Assembly: GCF_031846515.1 (NCBI RefSeq)
Contig: NZ_JAVRHO010000019.1
Location: 1-64,000 of the forward strand
Length of the DNA stretch: 64,000 bases
Direction: 5' to 3'
DNA from: Autumnicola lenta
Lineage (GTDB): Bacteria; Bacteroidota; Bacteroidia; Flavobacteriales; Flavobacteriaceae
Shown here: positions 36,235 to 44,623 of the stretch, piece after piece
How positions within the stretch are numbered: position 1 is the first letter of the stretch
How the letters are laid out: each line of letters begins with the position of its first letter
Position numbers and translations under genes: made by a program
Notes under the pieces: model-generated
Told to the model about the DNA's origin: nothing
The model's database searches: none
The model's input: only the letters and a program-made list of their open reading frames with translations

Positions 36235-38271
36235 CTATTTTATCTGTTGTCGCTCATTATCTGTAACCGTATTCTTGTCTACAGCATGTACTTCTTCATT
36301 ACTGAGCTTCGCTTTAAACTCATTTATAATTCCTCCTTTTAAAAGAATTTCTATTTGCCGATCACTCATGGTATGTTTGGCCTCGAATTCAATTGGCTCG
36401 CTACCTTTTTCGGATTTTTGCACACGGACTTTAATATTATTGCGGCTTTTTACATCTTCTCTAAGATTCTTAAAGCTGATCAAATCTCCCTGCTCAATTT
36501 TGTCATAATCTGCAATATCTATAAATTCCAACGGTAATATTCCGAAGTTTACCAGGTTCTGCCATGCAATTCTTGCATAAGAATTTGCGATAACAGCTAC
36601 CTGTCCAAGATATTTTGGTGCCAGTGCGGCGTGTTCCCGGCTGGATCCCTGGGCGTAGTTATCTTTGGCAACCACAATATGACCTCCAAAATCTCCTTTT
36701 GCATCCTGTGCCCTGTCGTAAAAAGTATCGTCAATAACCGAATAAGAGAACTTGCTAATTTCGGGAAGGTTACTTCTAAACGGTAAGACTTCAGCTCCGG
36801 CACGTAGAATTTCATCTGTAGACACATTGTCTCCCATTTTCAGTAAAACGGGAACATCTGCACTATCTACAAGTGGTTCTATTTCGGGAAGTGTCTTAAT
36901 ATTCGGACCTTTCTTCAATTCAACTTCATCCCCTTCTTCTGCCGGCGGTACAAGCATATCTGTATTGATAATCTCTTTTTCCGGTTGTTCAAATTTAGGA
37001 TAAGACATTCCGAATAACTTTTCCATATCCCGCGGATCTGTGATTTTTCCCGTTAATGCTGAAGCTGCCGCTGTTTCAGGACTACACAAATGCACCTGAT
37101 CGTCTTCGGTACCGGATCTACTTGGGAAATTTCTTGGCATCGTTCTTAAACTGATAGTGCCTGATGCGGGTGCCTGACCCATTCCTATACAACCCATACA
37201 ACCGGACTGGTGGAACCTTGCCCCTGCCGTTATTAAATTCGCAAATGCTTTATTATCTATTAAATTCTGAATCACCTGCCGGGAAGTCGGGTTAATGTCG
37301 AAAGAGACATAATCTACGACGCTCTTATCTTTCACAATCGCACCTGCTATCCAAAAATCCCTGATTCCGGGGTTAGCCGATGATCCTATTACCACCTGCC
37401 CTATTTCTTTTCCGGCCACTTCACTTACCGGCACAACATTTCCGGGGCTTGTAGGCAGCGCAATTAAAGGTATTAGGTCGTCCAATATAATTTCATCGTG
37501 TAAATCGTATTCACATCCTTCATCTGGCAACAATTCTCTCCAGTCTTCTTCGCGATGCTGAGACCTTAAAAATCGTTTTGTTTCCTGGTCACTCGGGAAT
37601 ACTGTGGTAGTAGCACCAAGTTCAGCACCCATATTTGCAATGACGTGGCGGTCCATGGCACTTAAAGAATCCAGTCCTTCGCCGTAATATTCTATAACTT
37701 TTCCCACACCTCCTTTAACATCATACCTGCGCAGCATCTCCAGGATTACATCTTTTGCGCTTACCCAGTCTGGTAATTTTCCGGTAAGCTTCACTCCCAT
37801 CACCTGTGGCATTTTAACAAAATAAGGTTGTCCTGCAATTGCAGCGGCCACATCAAGTCCTCCAGTACCTATGGCGAGCATTCCCAGAGATCCTGCAGAT
37901 GGCGTATGGCTGTCAGAACCTACCATTGTTTTTCCGGGTTTCCCAAAACGCTCCATATGTACGGGATGGCTCACACCATTTCCCGGGCGGCTATACCACA
38001 GTCCGAATTTTCGTGATGCCGAAAGTAAGAACGCATGGTCATCGGCATTTTTAAAATCGGTCTGCAGCAGGTTGTGATCTACGTATTGTACAGCGACTTC
38101 GGTCTTGGCTTTTTTCAATCCCATTGCCTCCAGCTCGAGCTGTACCAGGGTACCGGTAGCATCCTGCAGCAGCGCCTGGTCTATCTTGATCCCGATTTCT
38201 TTCCCTGGCGTCATCTCCCCTTCCAGCAGATGTTCTTTAATTAATTTTTGAGTGACATTTAATTTTGACAT
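36235..38271 (-). CDS. Aconitase-family hydratase (short type)
   Basis: A 678-residue aconitase, much shorter than AcnA (about 890) or AcnB (about 860) and close to the putative short aconitases (TIGR01342-like). The substrate motif GSDSHT lies at 118-123 and two Fe-S ligands are seen in SGCMGCIGMG (Cys358, Cys361). The third ligand, normally the Cys of GSCTN, is Ser298 here (GSSANPG, codon at 37378-37380). The swivel domain is present (GSSREHAALAPKYLG). If it uses a 4Fe-4S cluster, the ligand must come from elsewhere; a different substrate or cluster type is possible. Citrate-isocitrate isomerisation is the default expectation. Confidence 0.86.
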   Translation of the reverse strand: MSKLNVTQKLIKEHLLEGEMTPGKEIGIKIDQALLQDATGTLVQLELEAMGLKKAKTEVAVQYVDHNLLQTDFKNADDHAFLLSASRKFGLWYSRPGNGVSHPVHMERFGKPGKTMVGSDSHTPSAGSLGMLAIGTGGLDVAAAIAGQPYFVKMPQVMGVKLTGKLPDWVSAKDVILEMLRRYDVKGGVGKVIEYYGEGLDSLSAMDRHVIANMGAELGATTTVFPSDQETKRFLRSQHREEDWRELLPDEGCEYDLHDEIILDDLIPLIALPTSPGNVVPVSEVAGKEIGQVVIGSSANPGIRDFWIAGAIVKDKSVVDYVSFDINPTSRQVIQNLIDNKAFANLITAGARFHQSGCMGCIGMGQAPASGTISLRTMPRNFPSRSGTEDDQVHLCSPETAAASALTGKITDPRDMEKLFGMSYPKFEQPEKEIINTDMLVPPAEEGDEVELKKGPNIKTLPEIEPLVDSADVPVLLKMGDNVSTDEILRAGAEVLPFRSNLPEISKFSYSVIDDTFYDRAQDAKGDFGGHIVVAKDNYAQGSSREHAALAPKYLGQVAVIANSYARIAWQNLVNFGILPLEFIDIADYDKIEQGDLISFKNLREDVKSRNNIKVRVQKSEKGSEPIEFEAKHTMSDRQIEILLKGGIINEFKAKLSNEEVHAVDKNTVTDNERQQIK

Positions 38272-38404
38272 AGTTGGCTATTTTACCTTTAAAATATTAA
38301 AATTGAACCGGAAGTTCCTTCCATTTAACAATATCTTATATCTAAATGCTGAAGAAAAAAGTAATTTGCTTCAGAAGAAAAATTTAAATGCTAAGGATTT
38401 ATTA

Positions 38405-38989
38405 ATGGATGTTATTATTAAACGTGCTATTGTAGGAGGAGTAGTTTCTACAGTGGTTATGGGTATCGGAACCTTTATTTTAGGAGAAATTTCGGGATAT
38501 AGAGCGATGGATATGCTTTCCACCTCCCTCTCAGGAATTAATATGTTGTGCAACACCGTGATTCTGGGGTCCTCTACAATTTTAGCTTTAATGCTTACCT
38601 TATTAAGTATCAGCAGGTCTGCAAATTCCCGACTTACGAAAAAACATTACAGAAATGTATTGCATATTGCCAAATATGACACTATTCTTATTATTGTAGC
38701 TACCATCACTTTCCTGATGTTAAACCTGCCTATAATAGAAAGTAATGAAGTGCCGGAAAACTGGTACGTCGCCATTTACTACACCAGCCTTGGTATGGCT
38801 GCTGTCCTTGGCGGCGGGTTAATTGCAATTGTTACAATGCTTTATGGAACTATAGCAAGCATTATTCTTATCGTCGGACTTAAAATCACAGATCATCCTC
38901 TGGTGGACAATGAAGAAGCTGAGGATGCAAAAGAAGAGCAGGAAAAACAGGATGAAAAAAGCAAAAATAGGGCGAAACAAACGAAATAA
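38405..38989 (+). CDS. Membrane protein of unknown function
   Basis: About 194 residues from ATG 38405; the frame is open 51 residues upstream, but that segment is hydrophilic and unlike the rest. Four hydrophobic segments lie near residues 8-30, 42-65, 88-106 and 118-150. The C-terminus (after about 165) is Glu/Lys-rich, probably cytosolic. No family is recognised. It is divergent from the aconitase gene, whose start lies 134 bases away. Confidence 0.7.
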   Translation: MDVIIKRAIVGGVVSTVVMGIGTFILGEISGYRAMDMLSTSLSGINMLCNTVILGSSTILALMLTLLSISRSANSRLTKKHYRNVLHIAKYDTILIIVATITFLMLNLPIIESNEVPENWYVAIYYTSLGMAAVLGGGLIAIVTMLYGTIASIILIVGLKITDHPLVDNEEAEDAKEEQEKQDEKSKNRAKQTK

Positions 38990-38992
38990 TAA

Positions 38993-39095
38993 AAAAGGGC
39001 CATTTGAAAATATCCCTGTTCCACATCGCTCACGAATTCGTCCTGAAAGAGACGAGTTGATAAACGAGCCAGGTTATACTTTGAAATGACCCTTA
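38993..39095. repeat. Long nested inverted repeat between convergent genes
   Basis: AAGGGCCATTT pairs with AAATGACCCTT (one G-T pair), and inner pieces GCTCACGAATTCGTC and GACGAGTT...AACGAGC pair imperfectly. It can serve as a bidirectional terminator, and its nested structure resembles the element at 2337-2412. Confidence 0.5.
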
Positions 39096-39114
39096 TAATC
39101 TCTAAACTGTTTTT

Positions 39115-39831
39115 CTAGCTTTTGCTTAAGTTGCCAATAATATCTATCTGGTGCCCTTCTTCCAGATTAAATCCTGGTTTTCCTTTTCTCGGAAATAAGT
39201 AAGTAAAAGGCTCATTAAAGGCGCTCCAGCTTTCGGCAAGACCGTAGTCGTTGTTTTTACTCTTATTTTCCGGACGCCTAAAGGTATTTAAATCTGAATC
39301 ATAATCAGATCCTACTGCATCCTCTCCCGGAAACAACATTCCGTCGTTAATTTCAGAATACACGAGCACAGATTCTCCTCCATTGCCGGGCAGATCTACA
39401 ATTTTAAGTGCAAAATCTTTTAAAACTGTTCCCTTAGCGGTGATATCTTTAGTTTTAAAATCGTCCTTAATATTATTTCTTGGATGCGCAAAAATTGGAG
39501 CTCCACCGGCATCTTCACTTATTGTAGCAAGATCTGCATAAGCAGAATCCACGATACCGTCACAGGTAAGTAAAATTCCTTTTATTTTGTAACCGTCGGT
39601 AACCAGTTTTTTTACTGCGGACTTTGTTGATTCTTCAACCACATCAATCAGGATCATATCCTGCCTGTTAATATGTCTGATAGCATATCCCTGGTTAAAA
39701 ACGCGATTTTTTTCCTCTCCTTTTATAATAAATGTATCCGGAATAAGCTTTAGGAATTTTCCGGTTTCTCCTTGCTGAATAAATTCAGCTGACTGGCTAT
39801 GCAGTACCTCCATCTTATCAACAGTCTTCAT
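39115..39831 (-). CDS. Metallo-beta-lactamase-like protein, possibly degenerate
   Basis: A 238-residue soluble protein. The order of elements (ILIDVVEESTKSAVKKLV, then GYKIKGILLTCDGIVDSAYADL, then IFAHPRN, then FPGEDAVGSD) mirrors the metallo-beta-lactamase fold, but the metal motif HxHxDH is replaced by CDGIVDSAY, so the catalytic zinc site would be absent or altered. Only the single His of FAHP remains. It follows the PPTase gene by 91 bases on the same strand, so it may be the last gene of the type III PKS operon or independent. The fold call is an inference. Confidence 0.55.
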   Translation of the reverse strand: MKTVDKMEVLHSQSAEFIQQGETGKFLKLIPDTFIIKGEEKNRVFNQGYAIRHINRQDMILIDVVEESTKSAVKKLVTDGYKIKGILLTCDGIVDSAYADLATISEDAGGAPIFAHPRNNIKDDFKTKDITAKGTVLKDFALKIVDLPGNGGESVLVYSEINDGMLFPGEDAVGSDYDSDLNTFRRPENKSKNNDYGLAESWSAFNEPFTYLFPRKGKPGFNLEEGHQIDIIGNLSKS

Positions 39832-39922
39832 ATGCTATAAATTTTATATTAGTTGCTTCAAGATACAACTTCAGAAACAGTTTTTCAAAGAAAATTTGGA
39901 AGGGTTTAACTGGATTTAGCAC

Positions 39923-40492
39923 TTAATTAACGGCAAAGACATAAGCAGAATAGTTGCCGTGATGCGAGATCGAAAAAGGCAAATTATAATTCTTTCCCTT
40001 TAAAATAAGATGCGGAATAAAATTTAAATCTTTTTTTATATCCAAGTCTTTGAAAGATAACTTTTTACTGTTAGCAACTGCAGAAATCAATTCCTGTTTC
40101 AGGTTTATAGTATCTGAAAAAATTATCTTTTTTACTTCGGAATTTTCTACGGAAGCCACACAATGTATTGCTTTTTCTGAAATTTTAGCGCTAGTAAAAT
40201 AACTCCAATTATCGATCTTTACCATTCCTGAAGATCCCAATCCTCCTGAAGGATCTGGCTCGCACCTGAAGGATTTCGGGTTAAATTTCCGTGGCAGTGA
40301 AAACCTTCTTTGATGGGCTTTATAAGCAGCTTCCTTCATTGCCCAAAAGAGCCAGAATCTTTGCTCCTGATTTTTGGCTTTCTTTAATAACTTCCGCTCC
40401 TCTTCTGTAAATATTTTAGAATGCATTCCAGGTCTTTTCCAGTTGCTTTCTTTAGCTGCCAGGTTTAGATCCACAATGTCGTTTCCTATCAT
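39923..40492 (-). CDS. 4'-phosphopantetheinyl transferase
   Basis: A 189-residue enzyme that transfers phosphopantetheine from CoA to a carrier-protein serine. The AcpS/Sfp-type motifs are present: GNDIVDL (residues 3-9, Mg-binding Asp) and FWAMKEAAYKAH (residues 49-60, Glu54 and Lys58). Its start overlaps the ACP gene by four bases, which argues strongly that it activates that ACP. Last gene of the type III PKS operon. Confidence 0.9.
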   Translation of the reverse strand: MIGNDIVDLNLAAKESNWKRPGMHSKIFTEEERKLLKKAKNQEQRFWLFWAMKEAAYKAHQRRFSLPRKFNPKSFRCEPDPSGGLGSSGMVKIDNWSYFTSAKISEKAIHCVASVENSEVKKIIFSDTINLKQELISAVANSKKLSFKDLDIKKDLNFIPHLILKGKNYNLPFSISHHGNYSAYVFAVN

Positions 40493-40743
40493 TTTTCAGC
40501 CATTTTTCGCTCAATAATCCTCTTTGCATCACCAACCGTTAGCATCCCATCCATAGAATCGTTATCGATTTCTATATTAAACTCATCTTCCACATCCAAC
40601 ACAACATCCACCAGGTTAGCAGAGTTTATTTTGAGATCATTAATAAAATCTGTTTTCTCATTAAAATCCTCCAGCCCCTCCTTCCGCTGAACATACGGAG
40701 TAACAATAGCTTTTAGTTTTTCTATTATTTCTTTATCTGTCAT
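40489..40743 (-). CDS. Acyl carrier protein
   Basis: An 84-residue carrier protein. The phosphopantetheine serine is Ser41 in NDLKINSANLVDVVLDVEDEFNI, with the usual DSL changed to NSA. Acidic helices II and III are as expected. It lies directly before its PPTase (4-base overlap) and 227 bases after the ketosynthase, so it should carry the acyl chains built by the dedicated KS, DH and ER of this cluster. Confidence 0.9.
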   Translation of the reverse strand: MTDKEIIEKLKAIVTPYVQRKEGLEDFNEKTDFINDLKINSANLVDVVLDVEDEFNIEIDNDSMDGMLTVGDAKRIIERKMAEK

Positions 40744-40970
40744 TATTACAATTGGTTATTTTCTATTTCTATTTTTTATTTTCTCTTTCCATTCCTGCTC
40801 TTGTCTCCGAATTCCTGAATCTAATTTAATTTTCAAATCGTCAAATTTTTGAAAAATTTTACCCTCGTACATAAGAATTTTCTCCACTTTCCACTCTCCA
40901 CTTTAATTCGATTTAAACTCACAACTCACACCTAAGAACCCTTTTATCTTCGTACTTCTTACCTCGTACA
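40744..40970. other. 227-base gap inside the type III PKS operon
   Basis: An AT-rich spacer between ketosynthase and ACP genes in an otherwise tightly packed operon. It holds CTTCTTACCTCGTAC (40955-40969), a word also found at 55734-55748. No reading frame is supported. A secondary promoter for ACP-PPTase could be here, but none is visible. Confidence 0.45.
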
Positions 40971-42242
40971 TTAAGCGAATTTCCTGAAAATCACCACCGC
41001 ATTTACATCTCCAAATCCAAAACTTGCTTTAGCAAGAATTTTTGTTTCCTGCTGAAGGGTTTTCCGCGGAATTTTCTCACTGGTAATCATTTTGAGAATT
41101 TCAGGATCGGGATCTTCGCAATTAATGTTCCCGAAGATAAAATCATTTTTAAGCTGAAGCACACTCGCAACACATTCTATACTCCCCGAAGCACTTAAAC
41201 AGTGACCAATCATTCCTTTAAGCGAATTAATGACAGGAAATTCTTTGTTCTCACGTTGCAGAGCTTTTGTCCAATTAAGAATTTCTACAGAATCTTTGGT
41301 AGTAGCTGTTAAGTGTCCGTTTATAGCATCAATTTGCTGTGGGTCGATATTTGCCATTTTCAGGGCACCTCTTATACAGCGCTGTACCGCCTCATCATTC
41401 GCTGCAGTCATGCTTCCACCTGCCCGCTGTCCTCCGCTGTTTACTTCCCCGCCCAGGACTTCGGCATAAATTTTAGCACCTCTTTCCAAGGCAGATTCAA
41501 GATCTTCCAGAACAAGGGCTCCTGCACCGCTGCCGGGAACAAATCCTGCCGCAGATGCACTCATAGGGCGCGAAGCCGCTTTTGGACGATCATTATATTT
41601 TCCGGGTAAAATCCGCATGGCGTCAAAACCACCCCAGACATATGGGCCATCATCACTGCAGCTTCCCACCAGCATCCTTTTTGCTTTTCCGGCCTGAATA
41701 CGTTCAAATCCCATTAGCAAAGCTTCAGTTCCTGTTGTACAGGCTGAAGAATTTGTGGTTACTTGATTTCCACAGCCTAAAATGCCTCCTAAATATGCAC
41801 TAATTCCGCTGGCCATAGTCTGAATCACACTTGTGCTCCCAAGTCGCCGTGTTTTTCCTGCATCTATAAGATGAATTGCTTCCCGGAATTTATCCACACC
41901 CAGAATTCCTGTTCCGAAAATAATTCCGGAGTCCCAGTCGGGATTTTTTTCATCTGAAATTTCCAAACCCGCGTCTCTCCACGCGTCTGTTCCCGAAATT
42001 ACTCCATAAATAATTCCGCTGCTGTTAAGTCCGCGTAGTTGTAACGGAGTAAAATACTCCTTCAGTTTTTCTTCTGAAACTTCCGGCTTCCCTCCTATCT
42101 GGCAACTGAAATTTAATTCCTTTAATTTTGGATGAAATGTAACGCCGGATTTGCCATTTTTGATGGCCGACTCAAATTCCTCTATTCCAACTCCATTTGG
42201 AGAAGCTACACCAAGTCCGGTTATGACTACCCTCTTTTTCAT
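40971..42242 (-). CDS. Beta-ketoacyl-ACP synthase (FabF-like)
   Basis: A 423-residue condensing enzyme. The Cys-His-His triad is complete: Cys168 in TTNSSACTTGTEA, His310 in AINGHLTATTKDS and His347 in KGMIGHCLSASG. The second motif is GHLTATT rather than the usual HGTST, a variant also found in the FabF-like synthases of secondary-metabolite clusters. It should extend acyl-ACP with malonyl-ACP in this cluster. Cytoplasmic. It is transcribed after the dehydratase gene. Confidence 0.92.
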   Translation of the reverse strand: MKKRVVITGLGVASPNGVGIEEFESAIKNGKSGVTFHPKLKELNFSCQIGGKPEVSEEKLKEYFTPLQLRGLNSSGIIYGVISGTDAWRDAGLEISDEKNPDWDSGIIFGTGILGVDKFREAIHLIDAGKTRRLGSTSVIQTMASGISAYLGGILGCGNQVTTNSSACTTGTEALLMGFERIQAGKAKRMLVGSCSDDGPYVWGGFDAMRILPGKYNDRPKAASRPMSASAAGFVPGSGAGALVLEDLESALERGAKIYAEVLGGEVNSGGQRAGGSMTAANDEAVQRCIRGALKMANIDPQQIDAINGHLTATTKDSVEILNWTKALQRENKEFPVINSLKGMIGHCLSASGSIECVASVLQLKNDFIFGNINCEDPDPEILKMITSEKIPRKTLQQETKILAKASFGFGDVNAVVIFRKFA

Positions 42243-42313
42243 TTTTTTCTAACTATCAACCTCAAATCGTTATGTTAAATGATGAATTTTAAAATTTGAA
42301 TTCCGAATTCTCA

Positions 42314-42760
42314 CTACTCACTACTCAATTTCATCATCCCTGCAATTGTTCCTTTACAAACCAGTTCATTTTTAGTGTTATACATTTCAACAACACATTT
42401 TAGCTTGTTAAACCGGAAATATTGCTTCTTTGAAACTACTTTCACTGTTTCTCCCGGGAATACCGGTTTATAAAATTCAATTTCGGAAGAACTAAGGGCG
42501 ATTTTCGCATTTTTTGCGTTAGAATTCTCTTTATTCAGAAGAAAAATTCCGAGGCAAACGAGCCCGATCTGTGCCATACATTCAGTTAAAATTACTCCCG
42601 GAGTTACAGGGTTGTTTTTAAAATGACCTTTATAAAAAAAAGATTCCGGCGGAAAAGTGTAGTGCCCAAAAAGCCCATTTTCGTCAACCTGGGTAACTTC
42701 ATCTACAAATAAAAAAGGATTTGAATACGGCAGCCGGGAAAGGATTTCTTTTACGTCCAA
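42314..42760 (-). CDS. 3-hydroxyacyl-ACP dehydratase (FabZ-like hotdog)
   Basis: A 148-residue single hotdog-fold protein. The catalytic pair is present: His46 in YKGHFKNNPVTPG and Glu60 in VILTECMAQIGL. It would remove water from 3-hydroxyacyl-ACP, the third step of a fatty-acid-type cycle. It has FabZ length, with an N-terminal leader (VKEILSRLPYSNPFLFVDEV) typical of FabZ. In one operon with the enoyl reductase and ketosynthase. Confidence 0.9.
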   Translation of the reverse strand: MDVKEILSRLPYSNPFLFVDEVTQVDENGLFGHYTFPPESFFYKGHFKNNPVTPGVILTECMAQIGLVCLGIFLLNKENSNAKNAKIALSSSEIEFYKPVFPGETVKVVSKKQYFRFNKLKCVVEMYNTKNELVCKGTIAGMMKLSSE

Positions 42761-42778
42761 AGGATAAAACTTAAAGAT

Positions 42779-43573
42779 TTACATTAAATGTTCCCCGCCG
42801 TTCACAGGAATAATAGTTCCTGTAATCCAGCCAGCTTCATCTTTACTTAAAAGATAAACCACGTTGGCCACATCTTTGGGAACAGTGAGCCGCTTAAAGG
42901 GATTATGCTTTAAGGCATGGTTCTTTAAAGTTTCGTTACCCGGAATCATCTCAAACGAACGGGTAACGGTAATACCAGCCTGGATACAGTTGGCCCGAAT
43001 CCCGTGAGGTGCAAATTCCAGAGCCATGCCACGCGTAAGGGATTCCAAAGTAACTTTAGCGGCAGAAATGGCAGCATAGTTCTTCCAGGCCTTCTTATTT
43101 CCCTCACTTGTAAATGAAATTATCCTCGCATCTTTTGCAAACAGTCCCGCGCGAAAAACATCCTGCGTCCAGTCGTACAAACTCAAAGCCATTGCATCTA
43201 TAGTTAGCTGAAAATCGATATTTTCGAGCCTGGATTCTTCACCTGTCATTGGCTTTAAATTTCCTTTGGCAATACTATGTACCATGGTCCTGACTTTTCC
43301 CTTAGCACCTAAAATTTGTGAAATTTGTGAAACCAGACCTGCTCTTTTTTCTTTCTGTACAGCATCTACATTAAAACTCTCCAACCTAACACCCGTTTCA
43401 CGGATTTCATCAAAGGCTTCTTCAATATTCGGAATTTCAGAACGGCGGTCGCGATGAACAATAATGATATTCATCCCGTGCTTTGCAAGTTTACAGGCAC
43501 TGGCGTATCCCAGGCCGCTACTGCCGCCAAGAATTAGCGCCCAATAATTTAGATCTTTAAATTCTGCTACCAT
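42779..43573 (-). CDS. Enoyl-ACP reductase-type SDR (FabI/FabL-like)
   Basis: A 264-residue short-chain dehydrogenase. The cofactor loop reads ALILGGSSGLGYASA. The catalytic pattern is Tyr166-x6-Lys173 (NYAAISAAK), as in FabI/FabL enoyl reductases, not Tyr-x3-Lys as in FabG, and HSIA (99-102) is also FabI-like. It should therefore reduce the enoyl-ACP made by the dehydratase. No ketoreductase is encoded in the operon, so FabG from general metabolism would be needed. The gene overlaps the type III PKS by seven bases. Confidence 0.87.
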   Translation of the reverse strand: MVAEFKDLNYWALILGGSSGLGYASACKLAKHGMNIIIVHRDRRSEIPNIEEAFDEIRETGVRLESFNVDAVQKEKRAGLVSQISQILGAKGKVRTMVHSIAKGNLKPMTGEESRLENIDFQLTIDAMALSLYDWTQDVFRAGLFAKDARIISFTSEGNKKAWKNYAAISAAKVTLESLTRGMALEFAPHGIRANCIQAGITVTRSFEMIPGNETLKNHALKHNPFKRLTVPKDVANVVYLLSKDEAGWITGTIIPVNGGEHLM

Positions 43574-44619
43574 TGTAATAAGATTCTTTGTGCTGAAAAT
43601 CCGGGACCAAAACTGAGCATTATTCCCTGTTCCCCCTTAGAAATATCTTTTTCCATAAACCGCTGCAATACATAAAGTACCGTCGCGCTGCTCATATTGC
43701 CATACAAACGCAAGACTTCCCGGGTATCATCAATATTCTTTCCTAAGTTACCAAAAAGATCAGAGACTGTTTGTACAATTTTTCTTCCACCCGGATGAAA
43801 AATGAGATGATCTACTTTTTCTATGGAACTGTTATTTCTTTCCAGAAAAGGAAAAATAATATCTGAAAAATGATTTGAAATAGTTTCGGGAACCCTCTGG
43901 TCCAGGATCATTTGCAATCCCTGGTTGGTAAGATCAAATCCCATCATTTGAGTTGCATCATAAAAATGATACATTTCTTCAGCAAGAATTTCAGGTCCTT
44001 CTATATTTTCTTCAGAAGACATAAGCACACATGCAGCACCATCGCCAAAAATAGCAGCACTTACCATATTTGCCATACTGTAATCCTCGAGCTGAAAAGT
44101 CGCCGTGGGACTTTCTACAGCAATCACCGCTGCCCGTTTCCCGGGATTGGCTTTAAGAAAATTATGAGCATAAATCATTCCCGAAATACCCGCAGCACAG
44201 CCCATTTCGGTTACCGGAAGCCGCGTGATATCCTGTCTTAAGTTTAGGTCATTGATCAAATATGCATCCAGCGAAGGAATCATAATTCCCGTACAACTAA
44301 CGGTAATAATGTAATCCAGCGAATCTGCCTTCCATTGCGCATTATCGAGTGATTTTTTAAGAACATTTTTTCCCAGTTTCTTTACTTCCCGCACATAAAT
44401 ATTGTTCTTATCTTCAAAAGAAGTAGAGGTAAAAACTTCTTCGGGAGCCATAATGGAATAACGCTTATCCACACCTGCCCCTTCAAATATTTTCAGAATT
44501 TTTCTTCGGAACCTTTCATCCTGTCCACTCAACCATGTTTCCACTAATGGTAGCACATCTGCCGTTTCCCGGGAATATTCCGGAAGTTCTTTTTCAACCT
44601 TTACAATTTTTACACTCAT
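43567..44619 (-). CDS. Type III polyketide synthase
   Basis: A thiolase-fold homodimeric condensing enzyme of 350 residues from ATG 44619 (MSVKIV); the frame reaches 44640 but the extra seven residues are unlikely. The triad is complete: Cys141 (TEMGCAAGI), His275 (FHPGGRKI) and Asn308 (LYGNMSSA). The C-terminal loop GPGFS, typical for the chalcone-synthase superfamily, is present. It takes a CoA or ACP starter, adds malonyl units and cyclises to resorcinol, pyrone or similar. Its partner genes suggest a dedicated acyl-ACP starter and later methylation and oxidation. Confidence 0.92.
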   Translation of the reverse strand: MSVKIVKVEKELPEYSRETADVLPLVETWLSGQDERFRRKILKIFEGAGVDKRYSIMAPEEVFTSTSFEDKNNIYVREVKKLGKNVLKKSLDNAQWKADSLDYIITVSCTGIMIPSLDAYLINDLNLRQDITRLPVTEMGCAAGISGMIYAHNFLKANPGKRAAVIAVESPTATFQLEDYSMANMVSAAIFGDGAACVLMSSEENIEGPEILAEEMYHFYDATQMMGFDLTNQGLQMILDQRVPETISNHFSDIIFPFLERNNSSIEKVDHLIFHPGGRKIVQTVSDLFGNLGKNIDDTREVLRLYGNMSSATVLYVLQRFMEKDISKGEQGIMLSFGPGFSAQRILLQW

Positions 44620-44623
44620 GTTT

